64,000 bases of DNA from Methanolobus mangrovi (GCF_031312535.1 NZ_CP133594.1:868001-932000); one strand, 5' to 3'. Shown: positions 7,969 through 16,579, counted from the stretch's first letter. Notes: a model not told the origin generated them from the sequence alone. Translations and numbers: made by a program.

Positions 7969-10380
7969 ATGACAGGAAATGCCAAGTACGTTCGCTGGTT
8001 TGAGGAAATAACTATAGATGACGTGCCTTCGGTGGGAGGTAAGAATGCATCCCTTGGAGAAATGTACAGAGAACTGACAGATAAGGAGATCAAGATACCG
8101 AATGGTTTTGCGATAACTGCAGATGCCTACTGGCATGTACTGAAGTCTGCTGGCGTGGTGGAAGAACTCAAAGCAACGCTTGAAGAAATGGACATCAATG
8201 ATATCACCGATCTTGCAAAGAGAGGCAAGAAAGCAAGAAATATCGTACTTGATGCAGGCATCCCTGATGACCTCTGGGCAGAGGTTAAAGAAGCTTATGA
8301 CAAACTTTGCGAGCAGTATGGAGAGGATACAGATGTGGCAGTTCGCAGTTCAGCAACTGCTGAGGACCTGCCGAATGCCTCTTTTGCAGGTCAGCAGGAG
8401 ACATACCTGAACGTACACGGGTATCACTCATTAAAAGATGCCTGTAACAGGTGTTTTGCATCACTTTTTACAGACAGGGCTATCTCATACAGGGTGAACA
8501 ACGGATTCGATCATTTCGCAGTCGGCCTTTCCATAGGCGTAATGAAGATGGTGCGCTCGGATCTTGCAGCTAGCGGCGTGATATTTACCATTGACACTGA
8601 ATCAGGTTTTGAGAACGTCGTCTTCATAACCGGAGCTTACGGTCTTGGAGAGAATGTAGTGCAGGGACTTGTCAATCCCGATGAGTTCTATGTGTTCAAA
8701 CCTACTTTAAAAGAAGGTTACAGGCCTATTATCAAGAAAAAGAGAGGCAGTAAAGAGATCAAGATGATCTACGGCCGTGGTGATTCCCGTGTACTGACCC
8801 GTAATGTGGATGTGCCGGAGACTGACAGGAAGCGTTATTGTATTGCGGATGATGAGGCTCTGACGCTGGCAAAGTTCGCAGTGACCATCGAGGACCACTA
8901 TTCCAAAAAGAGGGGGAAGCATGTACCCATGGATGTGGAGTGGGCCAAGGATGGCGAAACCGGCGAGCTGTTCATAGTACAGGCAAGACCGGAAACCGTG
9001 CAATCACTGAAGAGGAAGGATGTGCTTGAAACCTATTACCTTGATGAGAGTGCAGATGTCATTGTAACGGGAAGAAGTGTAGGTTCGAAGATAGCTGCCG
9101 GTAAAGTTCATGTGATTCCTGATGTGTCTATGATCTCTGATTTCAAAGCAGGGGAGATACTGGTGGCTGATACTACAACACCGGACTGGGAACCTGTGAT
9201 GAAGCAGGCTGCTGCTATCATAACCAATAAAGGTGGAAGAACCTGTCATGCAGCCATTGTCAGCCGTGAACTTGGCATCCCGGCCGTTGTAGGCGCAGAG
9301 GATGCAACGGAAAAACTGAGAGATGAAATGGATGTCACGGTGAATTGTGCAGAAGGGGATGCAGGTAAAGTCCATGAAGGAATCCTTCCGTTCCACATTG
9401 AAACGGTTGACCTGAAAGGGCTGGAGAAGACAAAGACGGAGATCATGATGAATCTGGGCAATCCAGAGGAGGCTTTTGCAATGTCAATGATACCAAATGA
9501 CGGTATAGGACTTGCAAGACTTGAGTTCATCATTACCAGTTATATCAAAGTGCATCCCATGGCACTTGTGCATCCTGAAAAGGTAGAGGATCCGGAAGTG
9601 CTGGAAGAGATTGACAAACTCACAGGCAGGTACGAGAACAAGGCGGACTTTTTCGTGGAGAAGCTGGCTCATGGTGTTGCAACGATCACTGCTTCCTTCC
9701 ACCCGAAGCCGGTGGTAGTGCGTATGAGCGATTTCAAGTCCAATGAGTATGCAAGCCTTATGGGCGGCGAGTACTTCGAATTCGAGGAGAACAACCCCAT
9801 GCTTGGTTTCAGGGGTGCCTCACGTTACTATGACGAGCGTTACAGGGAAGGCTTCGCCCTTGAGTGTAAAGCCATGAAAAAAGTGAGAGATGAAATGGGA
9901 CTGACGAATCTCATTCTTATGATCCCATTCTGCCGCCGAGTAGAAGAAGCCAAAAAAGTCCTCGAGGAAATGAACAGGAACGGCCTGGTCAGAGGAGAGA
10001 ACGGCCTTCAGGTCTACATGATGACCGAGATACCAAGCAACGTCCTGCTGATAGACGAATTCAGCCAGTACTTCGACGGTTTCTCCATCGGTTCCAACGA
10101 CCTCACACAACTGACACTGGGCGTAGACAGGGATTCCGAAATCCTCGCCTCCTCCTTCGACGAACGTGATGAGGCCGTGAAGAAAATTGTCTCAATGGCA
10201 ATACAGGGAGCAAAGAGAAACAACAAACACAGCGGCCTCTGCGGTCAGGCTCCCAGCGATTATCCCGACTTCGCAGAGTTTCTGGTGAAGGAAGGGATTG
10301 ATTCTATCTCGCTGAATCCTGATTCTGTGATGAAGATCGCGTTGAGAGTTGTCGAGGTTGAGAAGGGTATGGAGAAGTAA
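7969..10380 (+). CDS. ppsA: Phosphoenolpyruvate synthase
   Basis: The enzyme converts pyruvate and ATP to PEP, AMP and phosphate for gluconeogenesis. Domains in order are an N-terminal ATP-grasp domain (about 20-345), the swivelling phosphohistidine domain with GGRTCHAAIVSRE (His427), and a C-terminal PEP-binding TIM barrel with GLCGQAPSD (Cys758). I chose the ATG at 7969 because GGAG lies about 7 nt upstream and because the VRWFEEI...GGKNASLGEM start follows directly. This gives 803 residues, close to the family's usual 760-800. Earlier in-frame ATGs overlap the ferredoxin gene and lack a ribosome site. Confidence 0.96.
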   Translation: MTGNAKYVRWFEEITIDDVPSVGGKNASLGEMYRELTDKEIKIPNGFAITADAYWHVLKSAGVVEELKATLEEMDINDITDLAKRGKKARNIVLDAGIPDDLWAEVKEAYDKLCEQYGEDTDVAVRSSATAEDLPNASFAGQQETYLNVHGYHSLKDACNRCFASLFTDRAISYRVNNGFDHFAVGLSIGVMKMVRSDLAASGVIFTIDTESGFENVVFITGAYGLGENVVQGLVNPDEFYVFKPTLKEGYRPIIKKKRGSKEIKMIYGRGDSRVLTRNVDVPETDRKRYCIADDEALTLAKFAVTIEDHYSKKRGKHVPMDVEWAKDGETGELFIVQARPETVQSLKRKDVLETYYLDESADVIVTGRSVGSKIAAGKVHVIPDVSMISDFKAGEILVADTTTPDWEPVMKQAAAIITNKGGRTCHAAIVSRELGIPAVVGAEDATEKLRDEMDVTVNCAEGDAGKVHEGILPFHIETVDLKGLEKTKTEIMMNLGNPEEAFAMSMIPNDGIGLARLEFIITSYIKVHPMALVHPEKVEDPEVLEEIDKLTGRYENKADFFVEKLAHGVATITASFHPKPVVVRMSDFKSNEYASLMGGEYFEFEENNPMLGFRGASRYYDERYREGFALECKAMKKVRDEMGLTNLILMIPFCRRVEEAKKVLEEMNRNGLVRGENGLQVYMMTEIPSNVLLIDEFSQYFDGFSIGSNDLTQLTLGVDRDSEILASSFDERDEAVKKIVSMAIQGAKRNNKHSGLCGQAPSDYPDFAEFLVKEGIDSISLNPDSVMKIALRVVEVEKGMEK

Positions 10381-10444
10381 AGAGAGGAAAATAGACTTTT
10401 CCTTCTTTCCTATCTACCAGAACACGTAGTTCAAATCCCTCCCA

Positions 10445-11359
10445 TCATATTGAATATTCAAAAGCTTTTACATCCCACTTTCCTCTTTTGGCACCGGCCT
10501 GATAGACACTATCCATGAAATCCAATATTGCCTTTTTTGGGTCAGATAATCCTCGCACATCATCATACATCAAAAGAGCCATGCCACCTCCTTCAGGCGA
10601 CCAAAATGCTTTCTCCGGGCTCAAAGGTTCATCGGTAAGTCCTTCTGGTTCGGGGTATACGGAAGCATAGAATGCCGGTTCTCTGATATTCTCATCCCCT
10701 GGCCAAAAACCAAAGGCTATTAATTCATGCGAATAGGCTTCGCTATTCACTGGACCGGCTCCTTCCCATAAAGGCGCAGGTCTTCCAGAATAAAATATTA
10801 ATGACAGATCCCTATGATGCCAGAAAAATTGAACTGGTGAACATTTTCCCAGAAATGTTCCTCTATAGGTCTGGAAGATCGAACTTACCTGTACAAGAAT
10901 ACGCCAATATGTATTCACATATTTTTCATCGTATGACGCATGTTGATCATCTGTTTCGAATGGTTCTGTACTAAAAGGTGTATCATAAGGAACTGCCCAG
11001 ATATTCACAGTTATACCGAGTTCTGAAAGAGCTGAAAATAGTTCTTTGTAGAACTGGGATACAGAGAGCCCCTTTAAGGCTATTACCTTTTCAGAGTTTT
11101 TGCTTGTACTGATAACCAGCACATGATCAATGAGATCAAATTCCATCTCGAATATCATATCTTCGTAGGGAATGGGGCCTGTAGTGAGCCCTCTTGTCGA
11201 TACATAGGACGTAATGTGCCACCAATGATTCCTTTTAGGAAATAGTTTGAGGCGGATCTTCCCGATTATTTGCAAAAATAGATGAAGTGTGTTCAGTGTA
11301 TCTTCCCATTGTTCAATAGGAAGAGATGGAAATTGTTCTTCTTGATATGTGTTGTTCAT
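10445..11359 (-). CDS. DUF5996 family protein
   Basis: This 304-residue soluble protein has PIEQWEDTLNTLHLFLQIIGKIRL near the start, an NHWWH motif, and a conserved-looking HELIAFGFWPGD segment, all typical of DUF5996. No catalytic role is established for the family that I can name. I moved the start to the ATG at 11359, which follows TGGGAG by 8 nt; an in-frame ATG 30 codons upstream would add an implausible hydrophobic leader. The gene converges on ppsA with about 60 bp between stops. Its neighbours are accessory genes, so it may be laterally acquired. Confidence 0.8.
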   Translation of the reverse strand: MNNTYQEEQFPSLPIEQWEDTLNTLHLFLQIIGKIRLKLFPKRNHWWHITSYVSTRGLTTGPIPYEDMIFEMEFDLIDHVLVISTSKNSEKVIALKGLSVSQFYKELFSALSELGITVNIWAVPYDTPFSTEPFETDDQHASYDEKYVNTYWRILVQVSSIFQTYRGTFLGKCSPVQFFWHHRDLSLIFYSGRPAPLWEGAGPVNSEAYSHELIAFGFWPGDENIREPAFYASVYPEPEGLTDEPLSPEKAFWSPEGGGMALLMYDDVRGLSDPKKAILDFMDSVYQAGAKRGKWDVKAFEYSI

Positions 11360-11592
11360 AATTATTACTCCCACAGAAATCGTTAAAGATGAATTCTTTA
11401 ATACTCTCAATAAAAGTATGAGAACAATGATATAAAAGTGATAGGACAAAATAATATTTCAACAGAGCCAAACGAGTATATAATAAAAAAACCAATTAGT
11501 AGTGGGGAGCTTAGTTGTATTTTTCTACCAATGCAGAAGTTTTGTTTTAACAGAGAGCTACCGAACTGTAAAGAACAATTAAGGGGAGTAAA

Positions 11593-12027
11593 ATGACTGT
11601 TGAAGAAAATCTGGAATTGATGATAACATTGGACGATGCCTGGAATGCACAGGATTGGGAAACATTCAACAAACGCCATACTGAAGATACAGCAGTTTAT
11701 TGGCCAGGACAAACTGATCCAACAAGGGGAAGAAAAGCGCATAACGAAGAAGCCATAGAGTTCTATAAGACCTTCCCGGACAATCATGTTGAGAATAGAC
11801 CGTATAAAGTACTTTTTGGGCAGGGAGACTGGACATGTTCAGTGGCCGTACTTTCCGGTACTATGAAAGGTCCGATGAAAACTCCTGAAGGAGAGGAAAT
11901 TCCACCTACAAATAGGAAATTCAAAGTGGACTTTTGTACCGTGGCTCATTGGAAAGACGGACAGATCGTTGAAGAGAAACTTTTCTATGACCTTGTAAGT
12001 GTAATGAGACAAATTGGTCTGATGTAA
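11593..12027 (+). CDS. SnoaL-like / ester-cyclase-type NTF2-fold protein
   Basis: This 144-residue protein fits a single NTF2-like cone: an N-terminal helix (EENLELMITLDDAWNAQDWE), HTEDTAVYWPG, RGRKAHNEEAIEFYKTFPDNH, and a C-terminal AHWKDGQIVEEKLFYDLVSVMRQIGL strand pair. These are hallmarks of the SnoaL-like polyketide cyclase/ester cyclase family, whose members have many substrates or none known. GGGGAG precedes the ATG by about 6 nt. It stands alone between convergent or unrelated genes. The function cannot be assigned from sequence. Confidence 0.85.
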   Translation: MTVEENLELMITLDDAWNAQDWETFNKRHTEDTAVYWPGQTDPTRGRKAHNEEAIEFYKTFPDNHVENRPYKVLFGQGDWTCSVAVLSGTMKGPMKTPEGEEIPPTNRKFKVDFCTVAHWKDGQIVEEKLFYDLVSVMRQIGLM

Positions 12028-12486
12028 CCCATATTTTTCACAAAAATACAAACAATATGGACTGGGATTAAAATATCATGGAAATTTATTCCTGGTCTAT
12101 TAGCTTTGATTGTTTTAGCCTAAGATGCTATTAATGGTTGGCCGATAATGAAAGAATTTATTAACTCAACTTTAACTTAGGCTACAAATTATCTTCCTCA
12201 TGTTCCTAACCTTAAAATTCAAATTCCCTTCCTTCTCTTTTTCTTCAAATAAACCAAATACTCCTATACTTGATCCCTATTTGTTTTTCTCTTTCAGGAA
12301 TCAGCTTCAAAATAATTGTTGCAACTCAGGATTTTTGTATGTAAAATTGGCCTATGAAAAAGAATAATACAAAATTGTGCGTAAGCATTTTGTTTTTGCA
12401 TACAAAGTCACATCAAAAAAATATCTGTCTGCTAACATTCTAGTTTATTCTAAAAAAAGAATTTATGTAAAATCGTTTCTTTCAAT
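12028..12486. repeat. Non-coding gap with a 9-bp inverted repeat
   Basis: TAGCCTAAG at 12116-12124 and CTTAGGCTA at 12176-12184 form perfect inverted arms around 51 bp, and the match extends weakly outwards. It could be the trace of a small mobile element or a long-loop hairpin. I see nothing else supported in this AT-rich stretch. Confidence 0.4.
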
Positions 12487-12813
12487 TTATGCCTTTTTTG
12501 TCAAATATTCGCCAACTTGTTGAAGTTCTTTGGCAAACGTCTCATAATCGTAATGTTGGGCATGGATCATGGCACTCCATCTTGAAGTGAAACTGGCCAT
12601 AAATGCAGTTTCAGCAAATTCCTCTTCACTGGCCCCCATCATATGAGCCACATTTTTATGGAATAATTCGCAATAAGGGCATTTTAGATTGGCTGCAACA
12701 GCCAGTGACATAAGTTTATCGTATTTAGATTGCGAAACTATGTTTAGTAACAATCTAAACCAGCGTACAAAAATAGGAGCTAACTATATCCAGGCACATT
12801 GTTTTTTGGACAT
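12487..12813 (-). CDS. CMD/AhpD-family protein with in-frame TAG (possible pyrrolysine codon or decayed gene)
   Basis: The clear part encodes a carboxymuconolactone-decarboxylase/AhpD fold with the redox motif CPYCELFH and the GASEEEFAETAFMAS helix, in which the CxxC and His act in peroxide-linked chemistry. An uninterrupted frame begins only at a TTG (12753), inside what looks like conserved helix. The same frame continues upstream as APIFVRWFR, meets TAG at 12784-12786, and reaches ATG at 12813 (MSKKQCAWI). If TAG is decoded as pyrrolysine, the product is about 108 residues. If not, this is an N-terminally broken gene. Some relatives of this type are longer, and no ribosome site is visible at either start, so decay remains quite possible. 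Confidence 0.6.
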
Positions 12814-13125
12814 AGTTACAAGAAAAAAAGAACTTTTTAGATAAGAAGGAATAGATTTTACATCCCAGAGCTTTGCTTCGATCAATAAATACGTTATAAA
12901 CAGTTTTTTATATGAATATCTTTTGTTTTTAATATGGGGAAAGTGGATATGTTAGGTTTCTTTTGGTATGAATATCAAGATTTCAGATAATTTTACTGTT
13001 GATTTTGTAGAAACAGCCAATTAAATGTGAGTTTTAACAAAACTGTTGTTTAATTGGGTTTTTTTCTTGTTCCCTATTTCTCCTGGCTATATGCTCCAAC
13101 TCTGTGAGCAACGGTGGTGGAAATA
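12814..13125. other. AT-rich intergenic region, nothing supported
   Basis: The reading frame of the CMD-like gene stays open upstream of 12813, but it is AT-rich with no further start codon. No RNA gene or other frame is convincing. The end of the region carries GGTGG at 13116-13120, the ribosome site of the next gene. Confidence 0.4.
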
Positions 13126-14658
13126 ATGATGAACATAAAAAGTTCGGAACTTATTGGGTTACTGGTAATTATGGCAATTCTGTTCGCAGCCATCGGTTGC
13201 GTTGAGACTCCTGAATCTACCACATATTGGCCCACTGAGGGCTGGCATAACAATACTCCTGAGGAACACGGATTCGACTCAGCTAAACTGGCGGAAGCGC
13301 TGCTGACCATGAGGGAGCAAAACATCAACATCCACAGTTTACTAATCATCCGAGATGGTGAGGTTTTGCTAGACGCATATTTCTACCCCTATGACGGCAC
13401 GACCGTCCATGACCAGGCATCGGTGACAAAAAGCGTCATGACCACCTTGATAGCCATCGCCGACGAAGAGGGGAAGCTGCAACTCGATCAGCCCATGCTC
13501 GCGTACTTCCCGGAGCGAACCATCCAAAACGTTGATGCCCGCAAAGAAAAAATCACTGTGCGCCATCTGGCAAGCATGTCAGCTGGGCTGGAGTGTACAA
13601 GCGAACGCGATGAAGAGACCCTTAATGAGATGATGGCAAGTCCGGACTGGATACAGTTCACACTGGACCGCCAGGTGATCTGGGAACCTGGCACCCATTT
13701 TGTTTACTGCAGCCCGGGGATGCACCTGCTTTCTGCTATCCTGCAAAATGCGACCGGCATGGCGGGTCTTGAATACGCTCGTCTGAATCTTTTTGAACCT
13801 CTGGGCATCCGCGATGTCATCTGGTATACTGACCCTCAGGGTTACAACATGGGATCAGCGGATCTCTACCTGCACCCGCATGATATGGCTAAGATCGGTT
13901 ATCTGTGGCTCAACAAAGGTCAGTGGGATGGTAAGCAGATAGTCTCCCGTGAATGGGCGGAGGACTCGGTCAAGGTGCAGATGGTTACAGGAGGTGACGA
14001 TGATTATGGCTATGGCTGGTGGGTGCCAAAGGACGAACCTGTGGCATATAGCGCCATTGGAAGAGGAGGGCAGCGAATACTAGTTGTGCCGGACTGGGAC
14101 CTTATAGTGGTGACAACGGGCGGAGGTTTTGATTTTGACGAAATTGAGCCTTTGCTCATCCCTACCATTGTGGACCTGGATCATGAGCTTCCTGCTAATC
14201 CAGCCGGAATGGTCCAGCTTGAAGCAGCCCTTGATACCATTGCACAGCCCCCCGCACCCTTGCCGGTGACACCACTGCCCGAAATGGCAAGGGAGATCTC
14301 CAGCAAGAATTTTACTTTTGACCCTAATCCTTTGGGAGTGGAGAAGATACGTCTCGAGTTCAATGATTCGGATGAAGCGATAACGTATCTTATGTTTACT
14401 GAAGAGGAACAGATGCTGCTTTGGCCCGTCGGTATGGATGGTGTGTATCGCCTGTCCCCGGGAGATAATGGTTTTCCGCTTGGTCTGAGAGGTTACTGGG
14501 CAGATGAACAGACCTTCGTACTGGAATACGACGAAATCGCAAACAATGGTAACATCATTCTGCGGATGAGCTTTGAGGGGGATCGAGTGGTAATGGAAGG
14601 ACAGGAGGCTGCTCATGAACTTAGCTTGAATTTCGAAGGCGTGCAGGAAAAACCATAA
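13126..14658 (+). CDS. Secreted beta-lactamase-family serine hydrolase (class C-like), lipoprotein
   Basis: The 510-residue protein starts with a lipoprotein signal (hydrophobic stretch ending LFAAIGC). It has the class C beta-lactamase/esterase core: SVTK (nucleophile Ser99, Lys102), YCS as the second motif, and a GRGGQ strand in the third-motif position. Family members hydrolyse esters, amides or peptides and are often not beta-lactamases. The last 150 residues form an additional beta-rich domain. The start at ATG 13126 follows GGTGG by 5 nt; GTG codons at 13114 and 13117 are alternatives. Its base composition is more GC-rich than its surroundings, which suggests acquisition from another lineage. 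Confidence 0.88.
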   Translation: MMNIKSSELIGLLVIMAILFAAIGCVETPESTTYWPTEGWHNNTPEEHGFDSAKLAEALLTMREQNINIHSLLIIRDGEVLLDAYFYPYDGTTVHDQASVTKSVMTTLIAIADEEGKLQLDQPMLAYFPERTIQNVDARKEKITVRHLASMSAGLECTSERDEETLNEMMASPDWIQFTLDRQVIWEPGTHFVYCSPGMHLLSAILQNATGMAGLEYARLNLFEPLGIRDVIWYTDPQGYNMGSADLYLHPHDMAKIGYLWLNKGQWDGKQIVSREWAEDSVKVQMVTGGDDDYGYGWWVPKDEPVAYSAIGRGGQRILVVPDWDLIVVTTGGGFDFDEIEPLLIPTIVDLDHELPANPAGMVQLEAALDTIAQPPAPLPVTPLPEMAREISSKNFTFDPNPLGVEKIRLEFNDSDEAITYLMFTEEEQMLLWPVGMDGVYRLSPGDNGFPLGLRGYWADEQTFVLEYDEIANNGNIILRMSFEGDRVVMEGQEAAHELSLNFEGVQEKP

Positions 14659-14804
14659 TGCTGTATGCTTTCCACTATTATACCCTGAAACTTTAATCTC
14701 AATATCCGAAAATTCGATGCAGAACGCATGGAATAATTTGAATTGGTTCGATGATCAATATATGTTGACTCATCGAAATCACTTCTAATGTTTTATAGCA
14801 CTTA

Positions 14805-14823
14805 TTTCTTTTTTCTCTTTTTT
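14805..14823 (+). terminator. T-rich terminator-like stretch after the serine hydrolase gene
   Basis: Several runs of T (TTTCTTTTTTCTCTTTTTT) follow the hydrolase gene by about 150 bp, the usual form of archaeal intrinsic termination. The distance makes the link uncertain. Confidence 0.35.
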
Positions 14824-14894
14824 AGTTGAACACAATACTTCCATCATTCAACAACACCCTTCCCACAACTTCAACCTCACCCTAAAATGAGCAT

Positions 14895-15038
14895 TTAAGC
14901 TAATGGTTTTTCATCTTCAGCACTCTTTTTCATATCAAGAAACATGACCTTGGGTTTTGAGTCCTTCTCCTCAAATAATTCATAATAATATGACCGCCAG
15001 TTGCTTATATTAGTAGTTACATAGTATAAATTGGTCAT
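14895..15038 (-). CDS. Possible 47-residue protein or C-terminal remnant
   Basis: An ATG-to-TAA frame begins MTNLYYVTTNISNWRS and ends in an acidic/basic tail (KVMFLDMKKSAEDEKPLA). The composition is protein-like, with many aromatic residues, but no ribosome site is seen. The frame lies immediately downstream (minus strand) of the 66-bp repeats. It may be the C-terminal end of a decayed larger gene. I recognise no family. Confidence 0.3.
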   Translation of the reverse strand: MTNLYYVTTNISNWRSYYYELFEEKDSKPKVMFLDMKKSAEDEKPLA

Positions 15039-15039
15039 A

Positions 15040-15237
15040 AGGGAGTAAGCTTGAAAATGGAGCAACGTTCAGAACGAAATTAGAAGCGTTCCGTAACAAA
15101 CTTCATTTGCGCGTAATTCAAATGAAGCGAAATTCAGACCGGAGTAAAAGCCGGTTCCGAAATAACCTTCATCAACGCAGAGCTGAAATGAAGCGAAATT
15201 CAGGACGGGATAAAACCCGATCCCGTAATAACCTTCA
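15040..15237. repeat. 66-bp tandem repeat, about 3 copies, with conserved hairpins
   Basis: Units lie at 15106-15171 and 15172-15237, with a more diverged third unit before them (about 15040-15105). Each unit has an inner hairpin at the same offset but with different paired bases: GAACG/CGTTC (15072-15076/15087-15091), ACCGG/CCGGT (15138-15142/15151-15155) and CGGGAT/ATCCCG (15206-15211/15220-15225). CTTCAT...ATGAAG hairpins span the unit boundaries. Pairing is kept while sequence changes, which suggests selection on RNA or single-stranded DNA structure. The 66-bp period would also keep a 22-codon reading frame; the plus strand has a basic repeat frame without a start codon. Confidence 0.75.
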
Positions 15238-15540
15238 ATACCTTGTGACCACCTGATTAACTGTTTTAATTAAGCTCTTTAAATAATTTCTTTTTGAATA
15301 CTTCATCTCCTGAAACCTGCTTTTAGAAAAACCTATAGTTAAGGCTTGTTTTTGTGACATACCGTATATCTTATCCATTATCTCTTGTTTGTTGATAAAT
15401 TCTTGAGCCATGTTCAAATCAAGAGTCTGCTCGTTAATGTTATTGGCTTTTTTGCCAATATAGATAACACAATCTGCCTGAACATGTTTTCTTTCAAGTA
15501 TTCTTGGTTCCCCATGAGAACCAAATAAAAACCCAAGCAT
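15235..15540 (-). CDS. 101-residue unrecognised protein, possibly a Cas1-like C-terminal remnant
   Basis: The frame starts with ATG after GGGAG and stops with the TGA that begins the adjacent 66-bp repeat unit. It is basic, with ERKHVQADCVIYIGKKANN and then MSQKQALTIGFSKSRFQEMKY. The second pattern weakly recalls the tail of some archaeal Cas1 proteins, but no CRISPR array or other cas gene is here, so this is only a possibility. The first 37 bp from the start codon overlap no other convincing gene. It could also be part of a decayed mobile element together with the repeats. Confidence 0.4.
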   Translation of the reverse strand: MLGFLFGSHGEPRILERKHVQADCVIYIGKKANNINEQTLDLNMAQEFINKQEIMDKIYGMSQKQALTIGFSKSRFQEMKYSKRNYLKSLIKTVNQVVTRY

Positions 15541-15623
15541 CTTCTCCCAAATTCCAATCTTATGCAGATGAATTTTTATACTTAACCAACAGAATTCAAT
15601 ATATTATCAGGGAGGTTTTAGTG

Positions 15624-15917
15624 ATGGTTACAAGACATATCAATAGAGTTGGGGTATTCTCACTCGGGAAGATCCTTGCAGCGGTTTATGGAATACTGGG
15701 GCTCATATTCGGGGCTCTGATAACTCTTATGTCCCTGGGGATGGGATCCATAATGGGAAGCCAGGGAGCATTTGCAGGTATCATGTTTGGAGCAGGAGCG
15801 ATCATAGCATTACCCATCTTTTACGGAATCATGGGATTTATCGGCGGTGTGATCGTAGCTTTGATATTCAATGCTGCAACAGGAATAATAGGCGGTCTGG
15901 AAATAGACGTTGAATAA
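15624..15917 (+). CDS. Small two-to-three-helix membrane protein
   Basis: The 97-residue product begins MVTRHINRVGVFSLGKILAAVYGILGLIFG and consists mainly of Gly/Ala-rich hydrophobic segments, consistent with two or three membrane helices, ending in an acidic tail (GGLEIDVE). GGGAGG at 15610-15615 supports either the GTG at 15621 or the ATG at 15624. A longer in-frame extension upstream lacks a ribosome site and reads through the start region of a minus-strand frame. It resembles widespread DUF3566-like small membrane proteins of methanogens. No function is known to me. Confidence 0.75.
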   Translation: MVTRHINRVGVFSLGKILAAVYGILGLIFGALITLMSLGMGSIMGSQGAFAGIMFGAGAIIALPIFYGIMGFIGGVIVALIFNAATGIIGGLEIDVE

Positions 15918-15939
15918 ATTACAGGATTTAAACAATATC

Positions 15940-15955
15940 TTCTTTTTTTATTTTC
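15940..15955 (+). terminator. Poly-T terminator after the small membrane protein gene
   Basis: A run TTCTTTTTTTATTTT begins about 22 bp after the stop codon at 15917, typical of archaeal intrinsic termination. Confidence 0.5.
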
Positions 15956-16154
15956 CAGGTAACTGCTAACTGTTTATTCAATATGCTAAGCGCCTTTAGC
16001 GATGCTAAGTAGCAATGTTCCTTAATTTAGATTCAAAAGAGATATGGCTTTTGAAAACCAGTTTTGATATGTGTATAATTTTTGACCAGTTGTCACAAAT
16101 TATTATTCGAATTTAAGTAAACAATATGAAAAAGGAACAGGGAGTGTTAAACAA

Positions 16155-16436
16155 ATGTTGTTTATGGATATAGTCACGTGGGAACCAAAGGACACCGACG
16201 AAGTACTGAGCCGCTTTGAAAAATGGGAATACCCGCAAGGTATCGAGGTTATCAGCGAATGGGATGATCTGTCCTCATGCCGGCACATAGTAGTCTATGA
16301 TGCAAAAAACTCTGAAGCCTATCTTGCTGCCACCTTCCCCTGGAGGGACATCTGCTATTTCGACAGTTTCCCGGTGATGGAATCAAACGCCTGTATAAAA
16401 TGTCTGGCTGATACATGGAATCAAATGCCTGTGTAA
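16155..16436 (+). CDS. DUF3303-like small protein with duplicated 3' end
   Basis: The 93-residue protein starts MLFMDIVTWEPKDTDEVLSRF and continues with GIEVISEWDDLSSCRHIVVYDA, YLAATFPWRDICYFDSFPVMES, the typical pattern of the short DUF3303 family common in methanogens. Its biochemical role is unknown. A 38-bp tandem duplication covers the last 13 codons (16377-16414 and 16415-16452). Because 38 is not a multiple of three, translation enters the second copy in a different frame and stops there, so the final residues (TWNQMPV) are probably recent and not ancestral. Confidence 0.8.
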   Translation: MLFMDIVTWEPKDTDEVLSRFEKWEYPQGIEVISEWDDLSSCRHIVVYDAKNSEAYLAATFPWRDICYFDSFPVMESNACIKCLADTWNQMPV

Positions 16437-16452
16437 AATACCTGCCTGATAC
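16377..16452. repeat. 38-bp tandem duplication
   Basis: Two copies, 16377-16414 and 16415-16452, both beginning ATGGAATCAAA and differing at a handful of bases; a third copy starts with ATGAAATG. It changes the C-terminus of the DUF3303-like protein. Confidence 0.85.
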
Positions 16453-16579
16453 ATGAAATGAACTGTCAGCACTATTTTTACATTGAATAAATCCGTTGCT
16501 CAGCATTTAATCGGGCAATGGAGCTTTTTTTAATAACCAGATAAATCTGTTTTCTGAATAAAGATGCAAGATTATTGTA

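Noticed and set aside
8707-9702. Minus-strand frames opposite ppsA
   Set aside because: Antisense frames to a highly conserved enzyme, without protein-like features.
15040-15237. CRISPR array
   Set aside because: The 66-bp units are similar over most of their length, so there are no identical repeats with unique spacers of the usual kind.
15055-15252. Plus-strand basic 22-residue repeat protein across the 66-bp repeats
   Set aside because: The frame is open but starts right after a stop codon with no initiation codon before the repeats and no ribosome site. It was kept only as an alternative explanation of the period.
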